Notes: generated by a model from the letters alone, not told the origin. 64,000 nucleotides of DNA from Zooshikella harenae (GCF_018837975.1 NZ_JAGSOY010000012.1:1-64000), one strand, 5' to 3'; positions 18,591 through 31,058 are shown, counted from the first letter of the stretch. Numbers and translations are program-made.

Positions 18591-18880
18591 TTTGCTTTTT
18601 TTACTTGGCGAACTATGCATTAATAGTCACCAGCTTCTTTCCTCATAATAACCAATTGAATTCAATATCGTGTAAAAGCGCTAACTGATGTATTTGTGTA
18701 CAACTGAGAGCTGTTAGCCCACCATCATTTTTCCATGATTTAACCTAATAACCAGCTCAGTCAGCCCTGATATGCTATTGAGGCATGTACAGCTAGCCTA
18801 GCATTATACTTGTCATTATTGATGAAAATAGACATGTTGTTGGTTATAGCTAGGGCTATGCTCGTGACTCAAGGTAAAAT
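18591..18880. other. 290-bp spacer between cpdA and yqiA
   Basis: No gene or strong hairpin is visible. It presumably holds the promoter for yqiA-parE, but no convincing -35/-10 pair stands out. Confidence 0.5.
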
Positions 18881-19516
18881 ATGCACAGTGAACCTTTAAT
18901 AATTTATATTCATGGCTTTTTGAGTGCACCTTCCTCAAAAAAAGCACAGCTCTTGACGGAATCTTTGGCACAACAGTGCTTTAAAAGTCAGTGTATTGTG
19001 CCTCAACTACCGTGCTACCCGACACAAGCAGCAGAATTTTTGTGGGAACTACTTGCTACGAAGAGTGTAGCTTCTGATGTATATTTGATCGGCAGTTCAT
19101 TAGGTGGTTATTATGGTGTTTGGCTACGAGAGCACTTACTTGCTAAAAAAGCTGGGTTAGGTTGCGTAAAATTAGTAGCGATTAACCCTGCAATAAAGCC
19201 TTATGAGTTGCTATGTAATTACTTGGGAGACAATGTTAACCCATATACAGGGGAAAGGTTCACCCTTACAGAGCAACACATAACTGAACTAAAAGCACTT
19301 AAGGTTAGTCACTTGAGTCATCCAGAGGACTGTTTGCTGATGGTACAAACAGCAGATGACGTATTAGATTATCGTCAAGCAGTCGATTTTTTTAAAAGCT
19401 CACCACAGGTTATTGAGCCAGGTGGTAGCCACCACTTTGACTATTTTGAGCAACATCTTGAGGAAATCTACAGCTTTTTCGGGATGTTACCACCTGTCGA
19501 TCATAACAGGGGCTAG
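18881..19516 (+). CDS. yqiA: YqiA-type esterase (alpha/beta hydrolase)
   Basis: This 211-residue hydrolase has the oxyanion segment YIHGFLSAPSSKK near the start and the nucleophile elbow GSSLGG with Ser73. An acid residue lies in TADDVLDY and the catalytic His in GGSHHFDYF near the C-terminus. The E. coli homologue hydrolyses short acyl esters such as palmitoyl-CoA, and its physiological role is unclear. It lies 12 bp upstream of parE and is very likely co-transcribed with it. Confidence 0.88.
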   Translation: MHSEPLIIYIHGFLSAPSSKKAQLLTESLAQQCFKSQCIVPQLPCYPTQAAEFLWELLATKSVASDVYLIGSSLGGYYGVWLREHLLAKKAGLGCVKLVAINPAIKPYELLCNYLGDNVNPYTGERFTLTEQHITELKALKVSHLSHPEDCLLMVQTADDVLDYRQAVDFFKSSPQVIEPGGSHHFDYFEQHLEEIYSFFGMLPPVDHNRG

Positions 19517-21415
<1,899 letters not shown>

Positions 21416-21432
21416 TCTGCTTCTTTAGTTGA

Positions 21433-21457
21433 TATACCCTGCAGCAATTAGGGTATA
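21433..21457. repeat. 8-bp stem-loop between parE and parC
   Basis: TATACCCT and AGGGTATA form a perfect stem around a 9-base loop, between the parE stop and the parC ribosome binding site. There is no T-run, so it may be a weak attenuator or an mRNA processing site that sets the parE:parC ratio. Confidence 0.4.
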
Positions 21458-21491
21458 CAAGCACTAGCAAAGTTTAAGTGAGTTGGTTGCT

Positions 21492-23750
21492 ATGGAAAAT
21501 ATTGTGATTGGCGATGATGGTGTAGAGCGTCAGTCGTTGCATTCTTATACAGAGAATGCCTATCTGAATTACTCCATGTACGTCATTTTAGATCGAGCGC
21601 TTCCACATATCAGTGATGGATTAAAGCCTGTTCAACGTCGTATTGTGTATGCGATGAGTGAGCTTGGCCTAAAAGCGACGGCAAAATTTAAAAAATCTGC
21701 GCGTACAGTCGGGGATGTACTTGGTAAGTATCACCCTCATGGTGATTCAGCCTGCTATGAAGCCATGGTGTTGATGGCTCAGCCTTTTTCTTATCGTTAC
21801 CCATTAGTCTTCGGTCAAGGTAACTGGGGATCACCTGATGATCCAAAGTCATTTGCGGCAATGCGTTATACCGAGGCCAAATTAGCGAATTATGCTGAAG
21901 TATTACTGGGTGAGCTAGGACAAGGGACTGCTGATTGGGTGCCTAATTTTGATGGCACGCTTATGGAGCCTTCTTGCCTACCCGCACGAGTACCTAATGT
22001 ACTATTAAACGGCAGTACGGGTATTGCAGTAGGGATGGCAACAGATATCCCGCCCCATAACTTACGTGAAGTCGTTGATGCCTGTATGCATTTGCTGGAT
22101 AGTCCAAATGCGACAGTAGAAGATGTTTGTCAGTTTATTCCTGCACCAGACTTTCCTACTGATGCGGAAATTATCACACCGCAAAATGAAATCATTAAAA
22201 TCTATAAGACAGGTCGTGGCTCATTAAAAATGAGAGCGGTTTACCATAAGGAAAATGGGGATATAGTAATCACTGCGCTACCGCATCAAGTGTCTGGCGC
22301 AAAGATTTTGGAACAAATTGCAGCTCAAATTCAAAGTAAAAAATTACCTATGGTATCGGACTTACGGGATGAGTCTGATCATGAAAATCCAACTCGATTG
22401 TTAATTGTACCTAAATCCAATCGGGTGGATGTTGAGCGCTTAATGGCGCATTTATTTGCCACCACTGATTTAGAAAAGCCCTATCGTATTAATTTAAATA
22501 TGGTGGGGTTAGATGGCCGTCCACATGTTAAGCCAATTAATGAGATTTTATCTGAATGGCTGACGTATCGAACAGAGACGGTTCGTCGTCGTTTACAATA
22601 TCGTTTGGATAAAGTACTCAAACGGTTGCATATTCTGGAAGGACTATTAATCGCTTTCTTGAATATTGATGAGATCATTGAAATTATCCGCACTGAAGAT
22701 CAGCCTAAGCCTGTACTAATGGAGCGTTTTGGATTGTCTTCTGATCAGGCTGAAGCCATCTTAGACTTAAAGCTAAGGCATTTAGCCAAGCTGGAAGAGA
22801 TGAAAATTCGAGGCGAGCAAGATGACTTAGCCAAAGAGCGAGATAAGTTGGAAAAAATCTTAGGTTCGGCTGCTCGTATGCGGACACTGATTAAAAAAGA
22901 GTTGTTGGCTGATGCTAAAGCGTATGGGGATGATCGTCGTTCACCTATCGTTAGTCGTGCAGAAGCGAAAGCAATGGATGAAACAGACATGCTTTCGTCT
23001 GACCCTGTAACTGTCGTACTCTCTGCAAAAGGTTGGGTTAGAACAGCTAAAGGACATGAAGTAGATCCTACTGCATTAAATTATAAGGCAGGTGATAAGT
23101 ACTTGATGTCTATGCATGGGCGTAGCAATGTACCCACAGTTTTCTTAGACTCCACTGGTAGGGCATATACTTTGCCCACACATACACTACCTTCTGCAAG
23201 AGGCCAAGGTGAGCCGCTTACTGGGCGTCTTAATGTACCTTCTGGTGCCGACTTTATTGGTATTTTGTCAGCAGAAGAAGAGTCCAGCTACTATTTGATG
23301 GCATCTGACGCAGGCTATGGTTTTGTGGTTCCAACGAAAGAGCTTGTCACCAAAAACCGCTCAGGTAAGGCTGTATTAACCTTGCCTGATGGGGGGCGTG
23401 TGTTAATACCTGTCGAAGTGAAGGATGTTGAACAGGACTGGCTAGTAGTTGTCAGCAACGAAGGCCGAATGTTGGTATTCCCCTTATCTGAGCTGCCCGT
23501 GATGGCTCGTGGTAAAGGTAATAAAATCATTAATATCCCAGCCCCTAGAGTTGCTGAGCGAGAAGAGTTTGTGGTCGCTATGACGTTGTTTTCACCTAGT
23601 GATAACCTGATACTGAAGTCTGGCAGACGGAAGTTAACACTTAAGCCTGCGGATATTGAGCATTACCATGGTGATAGAGGTCGCCGAGGAAGTAAGTTAC
23701 CTCGGGGCTTTCAAAAAGTGGACTCAATTGAAATAGAGTCAAAAAGTTAG
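21492..23750 (+). CDS. parC: DNA topoisomerase IV subunit A
   Basis: ParC is the DNA breakage-reunion subunit of topoisomerase IV. From the ATG at 21492 it has 752 residues; the upstream TTG at 21483 is too close to the GTGAG ribosome binding site. The catalytic tyrosine is Y126 in AAMRYTEA. The quinolone-determining region reads [12 protein letters not shown], with the susceptible-type Ser86 and Glu90 (E. coli 80 and 84). The C-terminal beta-pinwheel is present from about residue 500. One oddity is F107 in LVFGQGNWG, where almost all relatives have Asp. Confidence 0.96.
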   Translation: MENIVIGDDGVERQSLHSYTENAYLNYSMYVILDRALPHISDGLKPVQRRIVYAMSELGLKATAKFKKSARTVGDVLGKYHPHGDSACYEAMVLMAQPFSYRYPLVFGQGNWGSPDDPKSFAAMRYTEAKLANYAEVLLGELGQGTADWVPNFDGTLMEPSCLPARVPNVLLNGSTGIAVGMATDIPPHNLREVVDACMHLLDSPNATVEDVCQFIPAPDFPTDAEIITPQNEIIKIYKTGRGSLKMRAVYHKENGDIVITALPHQVSGAKILEQIAAQIQSKKLPMVSDLRDESDHENPTRLLIVPKSNRVDVERLMAHLFATTDLEKPYRINLNMVGLDGRPHVKPINEILSEWLTYRTETVRRRLQYRLDKVLKRLHILEGLLIAFLNIDEIIEIIRTEDQPKPVLMERFGLSSDQAEAILDLKLRHLAKLEEMKIRGEQDDLAKERDKLEKILGSAARMRTLIKKELLADAKAYGDDRRSPIVSRAEAKAMDETDMLSSDPVTVVLSAKGWVRTAKGHEVDPTALNYKAGDKYLMSMHGRSNVPTVFLDSTGRAYTLPTHTLPSARGQGEPLTGRLNVPSGADFIGILSAEEESSYYLMASDAGYGFVVPTKELVTKNRSGKAVLTLPDGGRVLIPVEVKDVEQDWLVVVSNEGRMLVFPLSELPVMARGKGNKIINIPAPRVAEREEFVVAMTLFSPSDNLILKSGRRKLTLKPADIEHYHGDRGRRGSKLPRGFQKVDSIEIESKS

Positions 23751-23780
23751 TTCTATCCTTTCTTTTGCTAAGCAAGTGAG

Positions 23781-23812
23781 AAAAAAGCAGCCTATGTTGG
23801 CTGCTTTTTTTT
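23781..23812 (+). terminator. Rho-independent terminator after parC
   Basis: A 12-bp stem, AAAAAAGCAGCC and GGCTGCTTTTTT, with a TATGTT loop runs into eight T (23805-23812). It sits 30 bp after the parC stop. The A-run on the left lets it serve as well for the convergent minus-strand gene at 23834. Confidence 0.9.
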
Positions 23813-23833
23813 ATACCGCTTTAGGGGATTTTG

Positions 23834-25063
23834 TTATACCGGTTCAGGAGATGGTTGGTATAGGCTAAATATTTTAGCTTCTGGACCAATAGGGCTTGCT
23901 TCGAAGGTAACCTGTTTGCAAAACGAAAGATCGTCTTTATGTATTAAGGGGTTGGTTTTTGCAATAGACGCTAATTGTAGGGCAACTGCAAGCGGGTTAT
24001 GGGCCAATAAAGGGTGAGCATTTTCTTGTGTCTGCTGATCTGCAAGTTCAAGTGCGACACCACAGCCTATTTTGAGGGTATCGAGCTCAGCATCTTTTCT
24101 TCTATTTTCCAGTGTGTTGATGAAGGACAGGCTGTGATTGACAAGTTCAGAAAAACTTTGCGTGTCAGAAAAGTGTACGACAGCATGTCCATCTGCAGTG
24201 AAACTTAATTGGCCATCATACTCATCAGTAGTGACTTGCAATATTTCAGTAAAGTGACTGAGTAAATCTTGAAAGTCTCCTGTAATCATATACTGCTGTA
24301 GCGTAGTTAGGTTATGAAGATGAACGCCAACAATCGCAGTTTGTTGAACATGTTTTTGAGTAGTTTCACCTTCAGGAGGTGGCAGTATTGCACTTAATGC
24401 GCGTTGGACACTGCCTATTTCGTCAGGGTGTGTTGACTGGCTTAACGTATGCAAAATACGCTCATCTTTGCGGTTCAATGCGTTTGCCAGTAGCTTGAGA
24501 CGAAAAGTAAGCTGGTGAGTTTGTCGCATTAAAAGGATCAGTCCACAAATTAATAGCAGTACTCCACTGAGTATGACCATGAACATAGCTTCACGTGCAG
24601 GCTTAGTCGTCATAGCCTTATCTAGTCGAACTCGAATGTGACCCACTAAGACATTTTGGTAGTGGACGGGAGTCGAAAAAATAGTGGGGTAGGGCTGACT
24701 ATTTAGTTTAGATTTAGTTTTAACGGTTGCTAATAAGCGATTATCCACACTAAACACTTCAGCACTATAAATATAAGGGTTTGAGACAAGCTGGTTTAAA
24801 AGTACATTTAAACTGAGCTGGTCGCCACTAGTTATCAGGCTTGCAGCGCTCTCAGCCAGTTGGTGGGCGATAGTTTTACCAAACGCATACGCTAAATGCT
24901 TATTTCCTGCAGAGATTTCTTCGTGGGCAATAAAGGCAAATAAGCAACCAAAAACCCCTAAAATAAGCGTAAATAAAATGGCAAATTTTTTTCTGATGGA
25001 CAACTGCCAATGGCGGAGTCGGCGAAAAAGTTGAATAAATATGTTGTTCGTCGGTTCTAGCAC
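23834..25063 (-). CDS. AhpA/YtjB-like membrane protein
   Basis: This 409-residue inner-membrane protein has a basic N-terminus, a first membrane helix at about residues 27-47, a periplasmic sensor-like region to about 155, and a second helix at about 156-178. A cytoplasmic part follows, with a HAMP-like start (LLANALNRKDE). A protein of the AhpA/YtjB (SMP) family lies divergently upstream of serB in E. coli and Pseudomonas, and the topology and position fit. It is longer than the E. coli protein, and the cytoplasmic domain looks like a degenerate signalling domain that I cannot name. Function is unknown. Confidence 0.55.
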   Translation of the reverse strand: MLEPTNNIFIQLFRRLRHWQLSIRKKFAILFTLILGVFGCLFAFIAHEEISAGNKHLAYAFGKTIAHQLAESAASLITSGDQLSLNVLLNQLVSNPYIYSAEVFSVDNRLLATVKTKSKLNSQPYPTIFSTPVHYQNVLVGHIRVRLDKAMTTKPAREAMFMVILSGVLLLICGLILLMRQTHQLTFRLKLLANALNRKDERILHTLSQSTHPDEIGSVQRALSAILPPPEGETTQKHVQQTAIVGVHLHNLTTLQQYMITGDFQDLLSHFTEILQVTTDEYDGQLSFTADGHAVVHFSDTQSFSELVNHSLSFINTLENRRKDAELDTLKIGCGVALELADQQTQENAHPLLAHNPLAVALQLASIAKTNPLIHKDDLSFCKQVTFEASPIGPEAKIFSLYQPSPEPV

Positions 25064-25383
25064 GATAATACCAGGGGTGGGGGTAATAAAAAAAGAAGGA
25101 TAATATCTTATAACTTAGACAATCATAGTTGGGTTATTTTACATTATTACAAGAGATTAAAGGTCTAAATTTGGTTTAAGCATAAATATACCTTCCAAAA
25201 AGTGTTTGGCATTTTTTTAATGAGGTGTTGCTTTTCAACTATGCTTTAAACATTTCACTTACTCCATACGATTAGCTACATGTGTAGTGTTTAAGTATGG
25301 TGTATTTTGAGTGAATGCGTAATATAACTGACCGTAATATTGCTTTCCTGTTCACTGATGATTAACAGAAGAGGGGTTATAGG
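25064..25383. other. Divergent intergenic region
   Basis: This 320 bp of AT-rich sequence lies between the AhpA/YtjB-like gene and serB. It must contain promoters for both directions. I see no operator palindrome or RNA motif that I would defend. Confidence 0.5.
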
Positions 25384-26589
25384 GTGGCAGATATTGTTGT
25401 ACTCAATCTGCAGGGCAAATACCAGCCGACCATTGCAGATCATTTTTTTCAGGTGCTGGCAGGCCACCAGGCTCAAATTCTGGATATTGAGCAATCAGCT
25501 TCTCATGAACATTTCAGCTGTGCCGCATTACTAAGCTTGGCAGATAACACTGATGCAGCACTGCTTTTTAAAGATGTCGTCTATTTTGGTCATCGCTTTG
25601 GTATTAATGTACACATTGAACCCGTCAGTGAGGATGACTACCAACGGTGGCTAATTGATAAGCAGCATCCTCGCTATATTGTTACGCTACTTGCCAAGCA
25701 GGTTACTGCACATTACTTGATGTCAATTAGTCGACTGGCGTTGGAGCATGGACTTACTATAGAGCGTATGGAACGCCTCTCTGCGCCTGTTGATGTCAAT
25801 ACGCCACCTGCTGTCTCATGTATTGAATTGATGTTACGAGGCTTGCCTGAAAGTTTACCCCAGCTTAGAAATCATTGTTTACAGGTTGCCCAGGAGTTGG
25901 ATGTTGATCTTGCTATTCAGAAAGATAGCGTTTATCGAAGGAGTCGTAGACTGGTTGCTTTTGATATGGACTCTACTCTGATACAGGCAGAAGTGATTGA
26001 TGAGTTGGCCAAAGAGGCGGGGGTTGGGGATAAGGTAGCGGCAATAACAGAACAGGCGATGCGGGGAGAGTTGGACTTTAAGGCTAGTTTTGCTAAGAGA
26101 ATGAAACTGCTAAAAGGGCTGGATGAGTCTGTATTGGCTAAGGTTGCTGAACGACTTCAGTTAACGGACGGTACAGCTAAGCTTATTCCGACTTTACATA
26201 AACTGGGTTATAAAACAGCGATTATTTCTGGAGGATTTACTTATTTTGCCCGTTATCTTCAGCAAAAACTTGGCATTGACTATGTATTTGCCAATGAGCT
26301 GGAAATAGTTGATGGCAAACTAACAGGGGATGTTATTGGTGAAGTCATTGATGGGCAGCGGAAAGCAGCTTTGCTGCAGTCTCTTGCGAGTCAAGAGCAT
26401 TTAGTGTTGGATCAAGTCATTGCGGTAGGTGATGGTGCTAATGACTTACCTATGCTCGGTGTAGCTGGACTTGGTGTTGCCTTTCGAGCTAAACCCATGG
26501 TTAAAACGGCAGCTAAACAATCGATCTCAACCTTGGGTTTAGATGCTCTACTCTATTTGCTGGGGTATCGAGACCAAGACTTACCTTGA
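25384..26589 (+). CDS. serB: Phosphoserine phosphatase
   Basis: SerB makes L-serine from phosphoserine. This 401-residue version has two N-terminal ACT-like domains (about 1-170) and the HAD phosphatase domain, with the nucleophile motif DMDST at residues 194-198, a Thr/Ser motif at IISGGF, and GDGANDLPML near 347. The two ACT domains suggest amino-acid feedback. It starts with GTG. The length is that of the longer Pseudomonas-type SerB rather than the 322-residue E. coli form. A hairpin follows the stop codon. Confidence 0.95.
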   Translation: MADIVVLNLQGKYQPTIADHFFQVLAGHQAQILDIEQSASHEHFSCAALLSLADNTDAALLFKDVVYFGHRFGINVHIEPVSEDDYQRWLIDKQHPRYIVTLLAKQVTAHYLMSISRLALEHGLTIERMERLSAPVDVNTPPAVSCIELMLRGLPESLPQLRNHCLQVAQELDVDLAIQKDSVYRRSRRLVAFDMDSTLIQAEVIDELAKEAGVGDKVAAITEQAMRGELDFKASFAKRMKLLKGLDESVLAKVAERLQLTDGTAKLIPTLHKLGYKTAIISGGFTYFARYLQQKLGIDYVFANELEIVDGKLTGDVIGEVIDGQRKAALLQSLASQEHLVLDQVIAVGDGANDLPMLGVAGLGVAFRAKPMVKTAAKQSISTLGLDALLYLLGYRDQDLP

Positions 26590-26622
26590 GACTTTAAGCT
26601 GTCTATCCTTAAGAAAAACAAC

Positions 26623-26650
26623 CCCCCTGTGTTGGGTTTTTCACAGGGGG
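26623..26650. terminator. Hairpin after serB
   Basis: CCCCCTGTG (26623-26631) pairs with CACAGGGGG (26642-26650) around a loop that itself contains GGGTTTTT. An alternative, ACCC pairing with GGGT followed by five T (26637-26641), looks more like a classical plus-strand terminator, so the two folds compete. The element lies between convergent serB and fimX. Confidence 0.55.
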
Positions 26651-26737
26651 CAAAGCGTGCTCAAACCACAAATGTAGTGCAAAAAGTCATGTGACTCGCT
26701 CAATATTGGCGATTTTTAGTGTGTTACTGAGGAAGGG

Positions 26738-28822
26738 TTAGTCTTCGTCGCTGCTAAAGTCATAGTCCATTTCAGCCACGGGTCCTTGCAAATAGTAACC
26801 TTGAATATAATTAACACCTGCTTGCCAAAGTGTCGCTAATACAGAGGCATTTTCAACCAAAGGAACAATGGTGAGCTTACCCTGACTATGGAGGGAACTG
26901 ATCATTGTTTTTAGGTTTTCCTGGGTTTCAGGATTGTTTAAGTCTTGAGTGAAGGAACCATCAGTTTTGACATAATCTACTGTAAGGTGTTTTAGATTAT
27001 TGAAAGGATTGATTGCGCAGCCAAAGTGCGTCAGCGCTACTTTGCAATGCAGTTCTCCAAGGGCTTTGGTTAACTCTTTTGCTTGCTTAAGGTAGGTTGT
27101 GGCGTCTTCTTCGCTGATTTGGAAAATTAAACTGTCGCTTGGCAACCGTGCAGCTTTGAGCGCAACACTGACCCAAGGTACCAGCGTTTTATCTTGTAGT
27201 GAAGGACCTGAAATATGAATAAACAGTCGTGTACTGTGGCCTTTAGCACGATGTACTGCAAGTAATTTAATTGACTGCAATATAACCCATCGGTCTACTT
27301 TTGTAGCTAATTTAGCCTTTTCAGCAGTCGTAAAGATTTCTTTAGTTGGAATCTCTTTTCCGTCTGAATCATATAAGCGGAGCAGGACTTCATAATGCTC
27401 TTCGCTGTCTCCCCTTAAACTGATAATAGGTTGAAACAGTAGTTTAAAATCATTTTTCTCTATCCCTTGCTGGATCATAGCGAGCACATTACCTTCGCCG
27501 GCTAACTCTGCAAGGTCATCTTGAGCAGTATAAAAAGCAAATTTATTTTCACCTTCGGATTTCGCACGTTCCGTTCCTTTTTGTGCGAGATCTAAAATTT
27601 CTTTCACTTTATTGGTTGTTTCGTTAACGATGGTGATACCAATGCTTATTTTAATTTGTACAGTCCGACCTGACACTTCAGATAAGTTATCTTCAACACT
27701 TTTACAGATAGCTTTGGCTAAGGTGGAGAGCAAATTCTGACTATCAGTATTTAACAGTGCCATAAAAATGTTATCACCATAGCGGGAGATAATATTGGGT
27801 GCAGTGATGTGTGTCTTCAGAAGTGAGCTAATATCCGCCAGTACTAAATCTGAGTCTGCTAACCCAATTTGCGCGCGAATTGCGTCAAAATTATCCAGTG
27901 CAATATAAAATAAACCGCTGTTTCCTTTGCCGTCGACAGCACGCTCAACGGTTTTTTCAAGCTGTTCTGTAAAGAACTGACGATTGAAAAGTCCAGTGAC
28001 TAGATCTTGCGTACTGATTTCTTTTAGTTTTTCTTCAAGCTCAGCATTGCCTTTGTCAACACGAATAATTAACTGGGTACAAGGCTCTCCATCATAGGTT
28101 GCTGGGGAGAAGGACATACGGGCTTTGAACTTTGAGTCATCAGCTTTAACTCCTTGACAAACCAGGTCTTCAGAGTTGCTATCACCTTGCTGATAATTTT
28201 TGAGGAAACTTTTGAATTGAGCCTGATCTTCTGATGCCAGTAGGTCAATAATTGGCAAGCCTTCCATTTCTTCTGGGTCATCATAGCCGAACAACTCCAC
28301 ATAGGACTTGTTGACATAAATATGCATACCATCATGAACGTAAGCAATAGCATCTACTGAGCTGTTTAGCAGCAGCTGACAGCGTTTTTCTGTTTCACGA
28401 AGCGATACTTCTGCCTTACGACGCATTCGGCGTTCTAGCAGGTTATCGACTTCTCGGAATGAAACAAGCACCAGGCGACGTTCTTCACCATAAAGTACTA
28501 TGTCCTTATAGCCTTGCTGTAAGGCTTCTGTGAATCCTTCTGAATCATAGCTTTCTTGAAGCAGAATAACAGGAAGGTCTTTATTGAGTTTTTTTACTGT
28601 TGCAAGTGCTTGATCACCATTTATTTCATCCATTGGATGACTAGCGATCAATAAATCCCATAATTGGCCATTTAAAACATCTTCCAGGTCTACAACTGAG
28701 GTAACGCGATGGGCACGAGTTGCTCTGCCGGCATTACGAAAAAGACTAACAACTTGCTCAGCTTCATTTTGTGAAGCTTCAATAATTAATAGACGAATTG
28801 TGTTGGCTTCTACTTGTTGCAT
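26738..28822 (-). CDS. fimX: FimX-type c-di-GMP receptor (REC-PAS-GGDEF-EAL)
   Basis: FimX controls type IV pilus assembly and twitching. Domains in order are a receiver-like domain (about 10-130), PAS (about 150-260), GGDEF (about 270-430) and EAL (about 445-690). The diguanylate-cyclase motif is degenerate (YGDNIF in place of GGDEF) and the EAL motif reads EVLLRL, so the protein should bind rather than make or cleave c-di-GMP, as known for P. aeruginosa FimX. The frame is open to 28900, but the ATG at 28822 is preceded by GGAA and begins at the receiver domain, giving 694 residues. The gene stands between serB and a PilZ protein, exactly as in Pseudomonas. Confidence 0.9.
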   Translation of the reverse strand: MQQVEANTIRLLIIEASQNEAEQVVSLFRNAGRATRAHRVTSVVDLEDVLNGQLWDLLIASHPMDEINGDQALATVKKLNKDLPVILLQESYDSEGFTEALQQGYKDIVLYGEERRLVLVSFREVDNLLERRMRRKAEVSLRETEKRCQLLLNSSVDAIAYVHDGMHIYVNKSYVELFGYDDPEEMEGLPIIDLLASEDQAQFKSFLKNYQQGDSNSEDLVCQGVKADDSKFKARMSFSPATYDGEPCTQLIIRVDKGNAELEEKLKEISTQDLVTGLFNRQFFTEQLEKTVERAVDGKGNSGLFYIALDNFDAIRAQIGLADSDLVLADISSLLKTHITAPNIISRYGDNIFMALLNTDSQNLLSTLAKAICKSVEDNLSEVSGRTVQIKISIGITIVNETTNKVKEILDLAQKGTERAKSEGENKFAFYTAQDDLAELAGEGNVLAMIQQGIEKNDFKLLFQPIISLRGDSEEHYEVLLRLYDSDGKEIPTKEIFTTAEKAKLATKVDRWVILQSIKLLAVHRAKGHSTRLFIHISGPSLQDKTLVPWVSVALKAARLPSDSLIFQISEEDATTYLKQAKELTKALGELHCKVALTHFGCAINPFNNLKHLTVDYVKTDGSFTQDLNNPETQENLKTMISSLHSQGKLTIVPLVENASVLATLWQAGVNYIQGYYLQGPVAEMDYDFSSDED

Positions 28823-29032
28823 ATTTGTTCCATTTTCTGGAGTTGACCCACTCCAGGTACAACTTGGGCAATTAATTGTCTTGCACGAAAGAGCAAACAA
28901 CTGTGGGATTGTTTCTGGTTAAACTTATCTTTCAGGTTCAGCTCAAAAGTGTGAAGGAAGCGCACATTACACACCTAAATTATCGGTTTGTCACACATCT
29001 ATAGAGTAGCAGTTCACATAAAAATAAGTTCA

Positions 29033-30823
29033 TTAAAGGATATCCCAAATTCCCCCAAATTCGTCATCATCATCTTTATTTTTTGGTTTGTGAGTACTTG
29101 GTTGCTTGTTGATAGAGGAGTCTAGATCCGTTAGGTGAAATTCAAACTGATTGAAACTTGAGGTGGAAAGAAGCAGATTGGTAAGTTGAGCTTTATGAAT
29201 GACACCATCAAGGTTAACTTTTATTTTGTGTCCTACCTGAAAGGGAATACGTGGTGTTATCAGTGAGGCAGGCTGGTCGAGAGCTTTAATTTCTGGTACA
29301 AAAAAACCACGCATATACTGGCTACTATCTTCTATTTTTCGCAAAAGGCACATTGCACAAGGGCGAGCATTGCACGTCAGCAGTTCGATACCAAGTTCTA
29401 CCTGATTTTCAGCTTCAAGGTGGAGCCAGCGGATAATGGCCAAGTTCCATGAGTTGTACTCAACTTCGTGTATACCCAGCAGTTCTCCTGTTTGCAAGTG
29501 TTGTGGAAGATGGCCTTGCCAGCTGACACAGTAGCCACCAGGACTGGTATTTAATAAATTAGCACTAAAGACTGGAAAGATGGGTTTGTGTTTTCTTTCT
29601 TCTTCTGGGGTATAGGAAATATTAGCTTCATCTTTGGCCAGTACTCGCTGTTCGTTATGGCGGGCATCAAATGCTGGAGACCATACATCATATTCTTTTT
29701 TATCAAATCGCTCTTTTTGGCGTTCAGGAATATGATCTGCTACATGCTGAACCTCTAGCCAGAGACGAAATTCTTGTTTACCACATAAGTAGTAGTGAGT
29801 TGCTGTCAGCCCAACAGACAGCTCAAGCGTGCCACTTGCAGGTATACGTTTGAAAGTTCGTTTTTGTATGGGGCCCCAAGCATGAGACAGGTGTAAAAGT
29901 AACTCTTTACTGATGGCTTTGGGGATTGTTAGTTCACACTCATCAGGGTCTTTTAGAAATAAATTGATCGTTTCCGTTAGTTCGGTTGGCTCAAGCGCTC
30001 GATGATGGGTTTTTAGTGTTTTACTGTAGAGTGCGCGATAGGCTGGACCCATATCACTTTCTAAATCGATGATAAAGGTTGTTGGAATGTTGTCTCGGGC
30101 AGGACCTAATACGACAGCATCAGTCCAGTACTCAAGAGCATTAAAGATTTGTAATAAATCTCCCTGGCGTACTTGGTTAGGCCTGCTACAAGCAAGTAAT
30201 AGCATGCGCTTGTAATTGGCTTCAATTGTGTAGTCGTGGATAAAGGAGTTTTGAGGATCACTCACGACTTGTTGAAGCAACTGAAGCGATTCGGCTAATC
30301 GATAAAGCTGATGTAACTCATGCCACAAATTTTTGGGGATAGGGCAGTAGAGCTGGTATGCACGTAATAGGGTGTGAGAAGTATCACTCATTGCTCGGTG
30401 AGTGGCGTTTACCAATAACTCTTTGCTGCCTTCTGGCCTTTTACCACCAAGCAGCATATCTCGGACAATATGCTTATAACCAATTGTGAGTTGGTACTGA
30501 ATGGTCTGGGCTAAATTGGCTATTTTTCGCTGCTGCTCTGTGAGAACAATTGAATGCCCTAAAAAGTGCTTGCCAAGCTGGTCACAGACGTAATAACACT
30601 GTGGCCTGAAGAGTTCCATAATATCGAAGCGCGGAGCATAGGATATTTGCAACTGATTTACTTCTTGTAAGGCGTTATACAACTGCTTGGCCATCACCCC
30701 TAAATTGGCTTTTGGCAAGTCAGTTAGCCAGGTCTCGATTGCATCTGGTGATGCATCTGCAAATGTCAGGCTAGTTCGACATTGCTTGGGTACTTTTAAA
30801 TCAAGCGATTGATGAGTGCTCAT
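29033..30823 (-). CDS. PilZ-domain protein (PA4958-type)
   Basis: This large cytoplasmic protein of 596 residues ends in a probable PilZ c-di-GMP-binding domain. RTFKR near residue 321 fits RxxxR, and NTSPGGY near residue 426 fits the (D/N)xSxxG motif. The spacing between these motifs is much longer than in minimal PilZ domains, so one of them may be fortuitous or the domain may carry an insert. The N-terminal 300 residues are helical and unassigned. It sits beside fimX in Pseudomonas as well, and a joint role in pilus or motility control is a reasonable inference. The C-terminus is short and acidic (DDDDEFGGIWDIL). Confidence 0.7.
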   Translation of the reverse strand: MSTHQSLDLKVPKQCRTSLTFADASPDAIETWLTDLPKANLGVMAKQLYNALQEVNQLQISYAPRFDIMELFRPQCYYVCDQLGKHFLGHSIVLTEQQRKIANLAQTIQYQLTIGYKHIVRDMLLGGKRPEGSKELLVNATHRAMSDTSHTLLRAYQLYCPIPKNLWHELHQLYRLAESLQLLQQVVSDPQNSFIHDYTIEANYKRMLLLACSRPNQVRQGDLLQIFNALEYWTDAVVLGPARDNIPTTFIIDLESDMGPAYRALYSKTLKTHHRALEPTELTETINLFLKDPDECELTIPKAISKELLLHLSHAWGPIQKRTFKRIPASGTLELSVGLTATHYYLCGKQEFRLWLEVQHVADHIPERQKERFDKKEYDVWSPAFDARHNEQRVLAKDEANISYTPEEERKHKPIFPVFSANLLNTSPGGYCVSWQGHLPQHLQTGELLGIHEVEYNSWNLAIIRWLHLEAENQVELGIELLTCNARPCAMCLLRKIEDSSQYMRGFFVPEIKALDQPASLITPRIPFQVGHKIKVNLDGVIHKAQLTNLLLSTSSFNQFEFHLTDLDSSINKQPSTHKPKNKDDDDEFGGIWDIL

Positions 30824-31058
30824 TTAGTAAACTACATTGTAAACAGATTATCATCGAACGTTCTTACTAATTATATAGACCACATTTGACGACTGTGGCG
30901 GTTATACTGAATATTAAGTGTAAGACATCAGTTGTATATGATAAGGATGACAATACTGTTGAACTCACTTTATGCCTATTTTTAGGGGCTGAGAGTGAAG
31001 TGATGTCATATTTGATAAGGCATGAGTGAGAAGTTTATTAAACTGAGTATTGGAGGCG

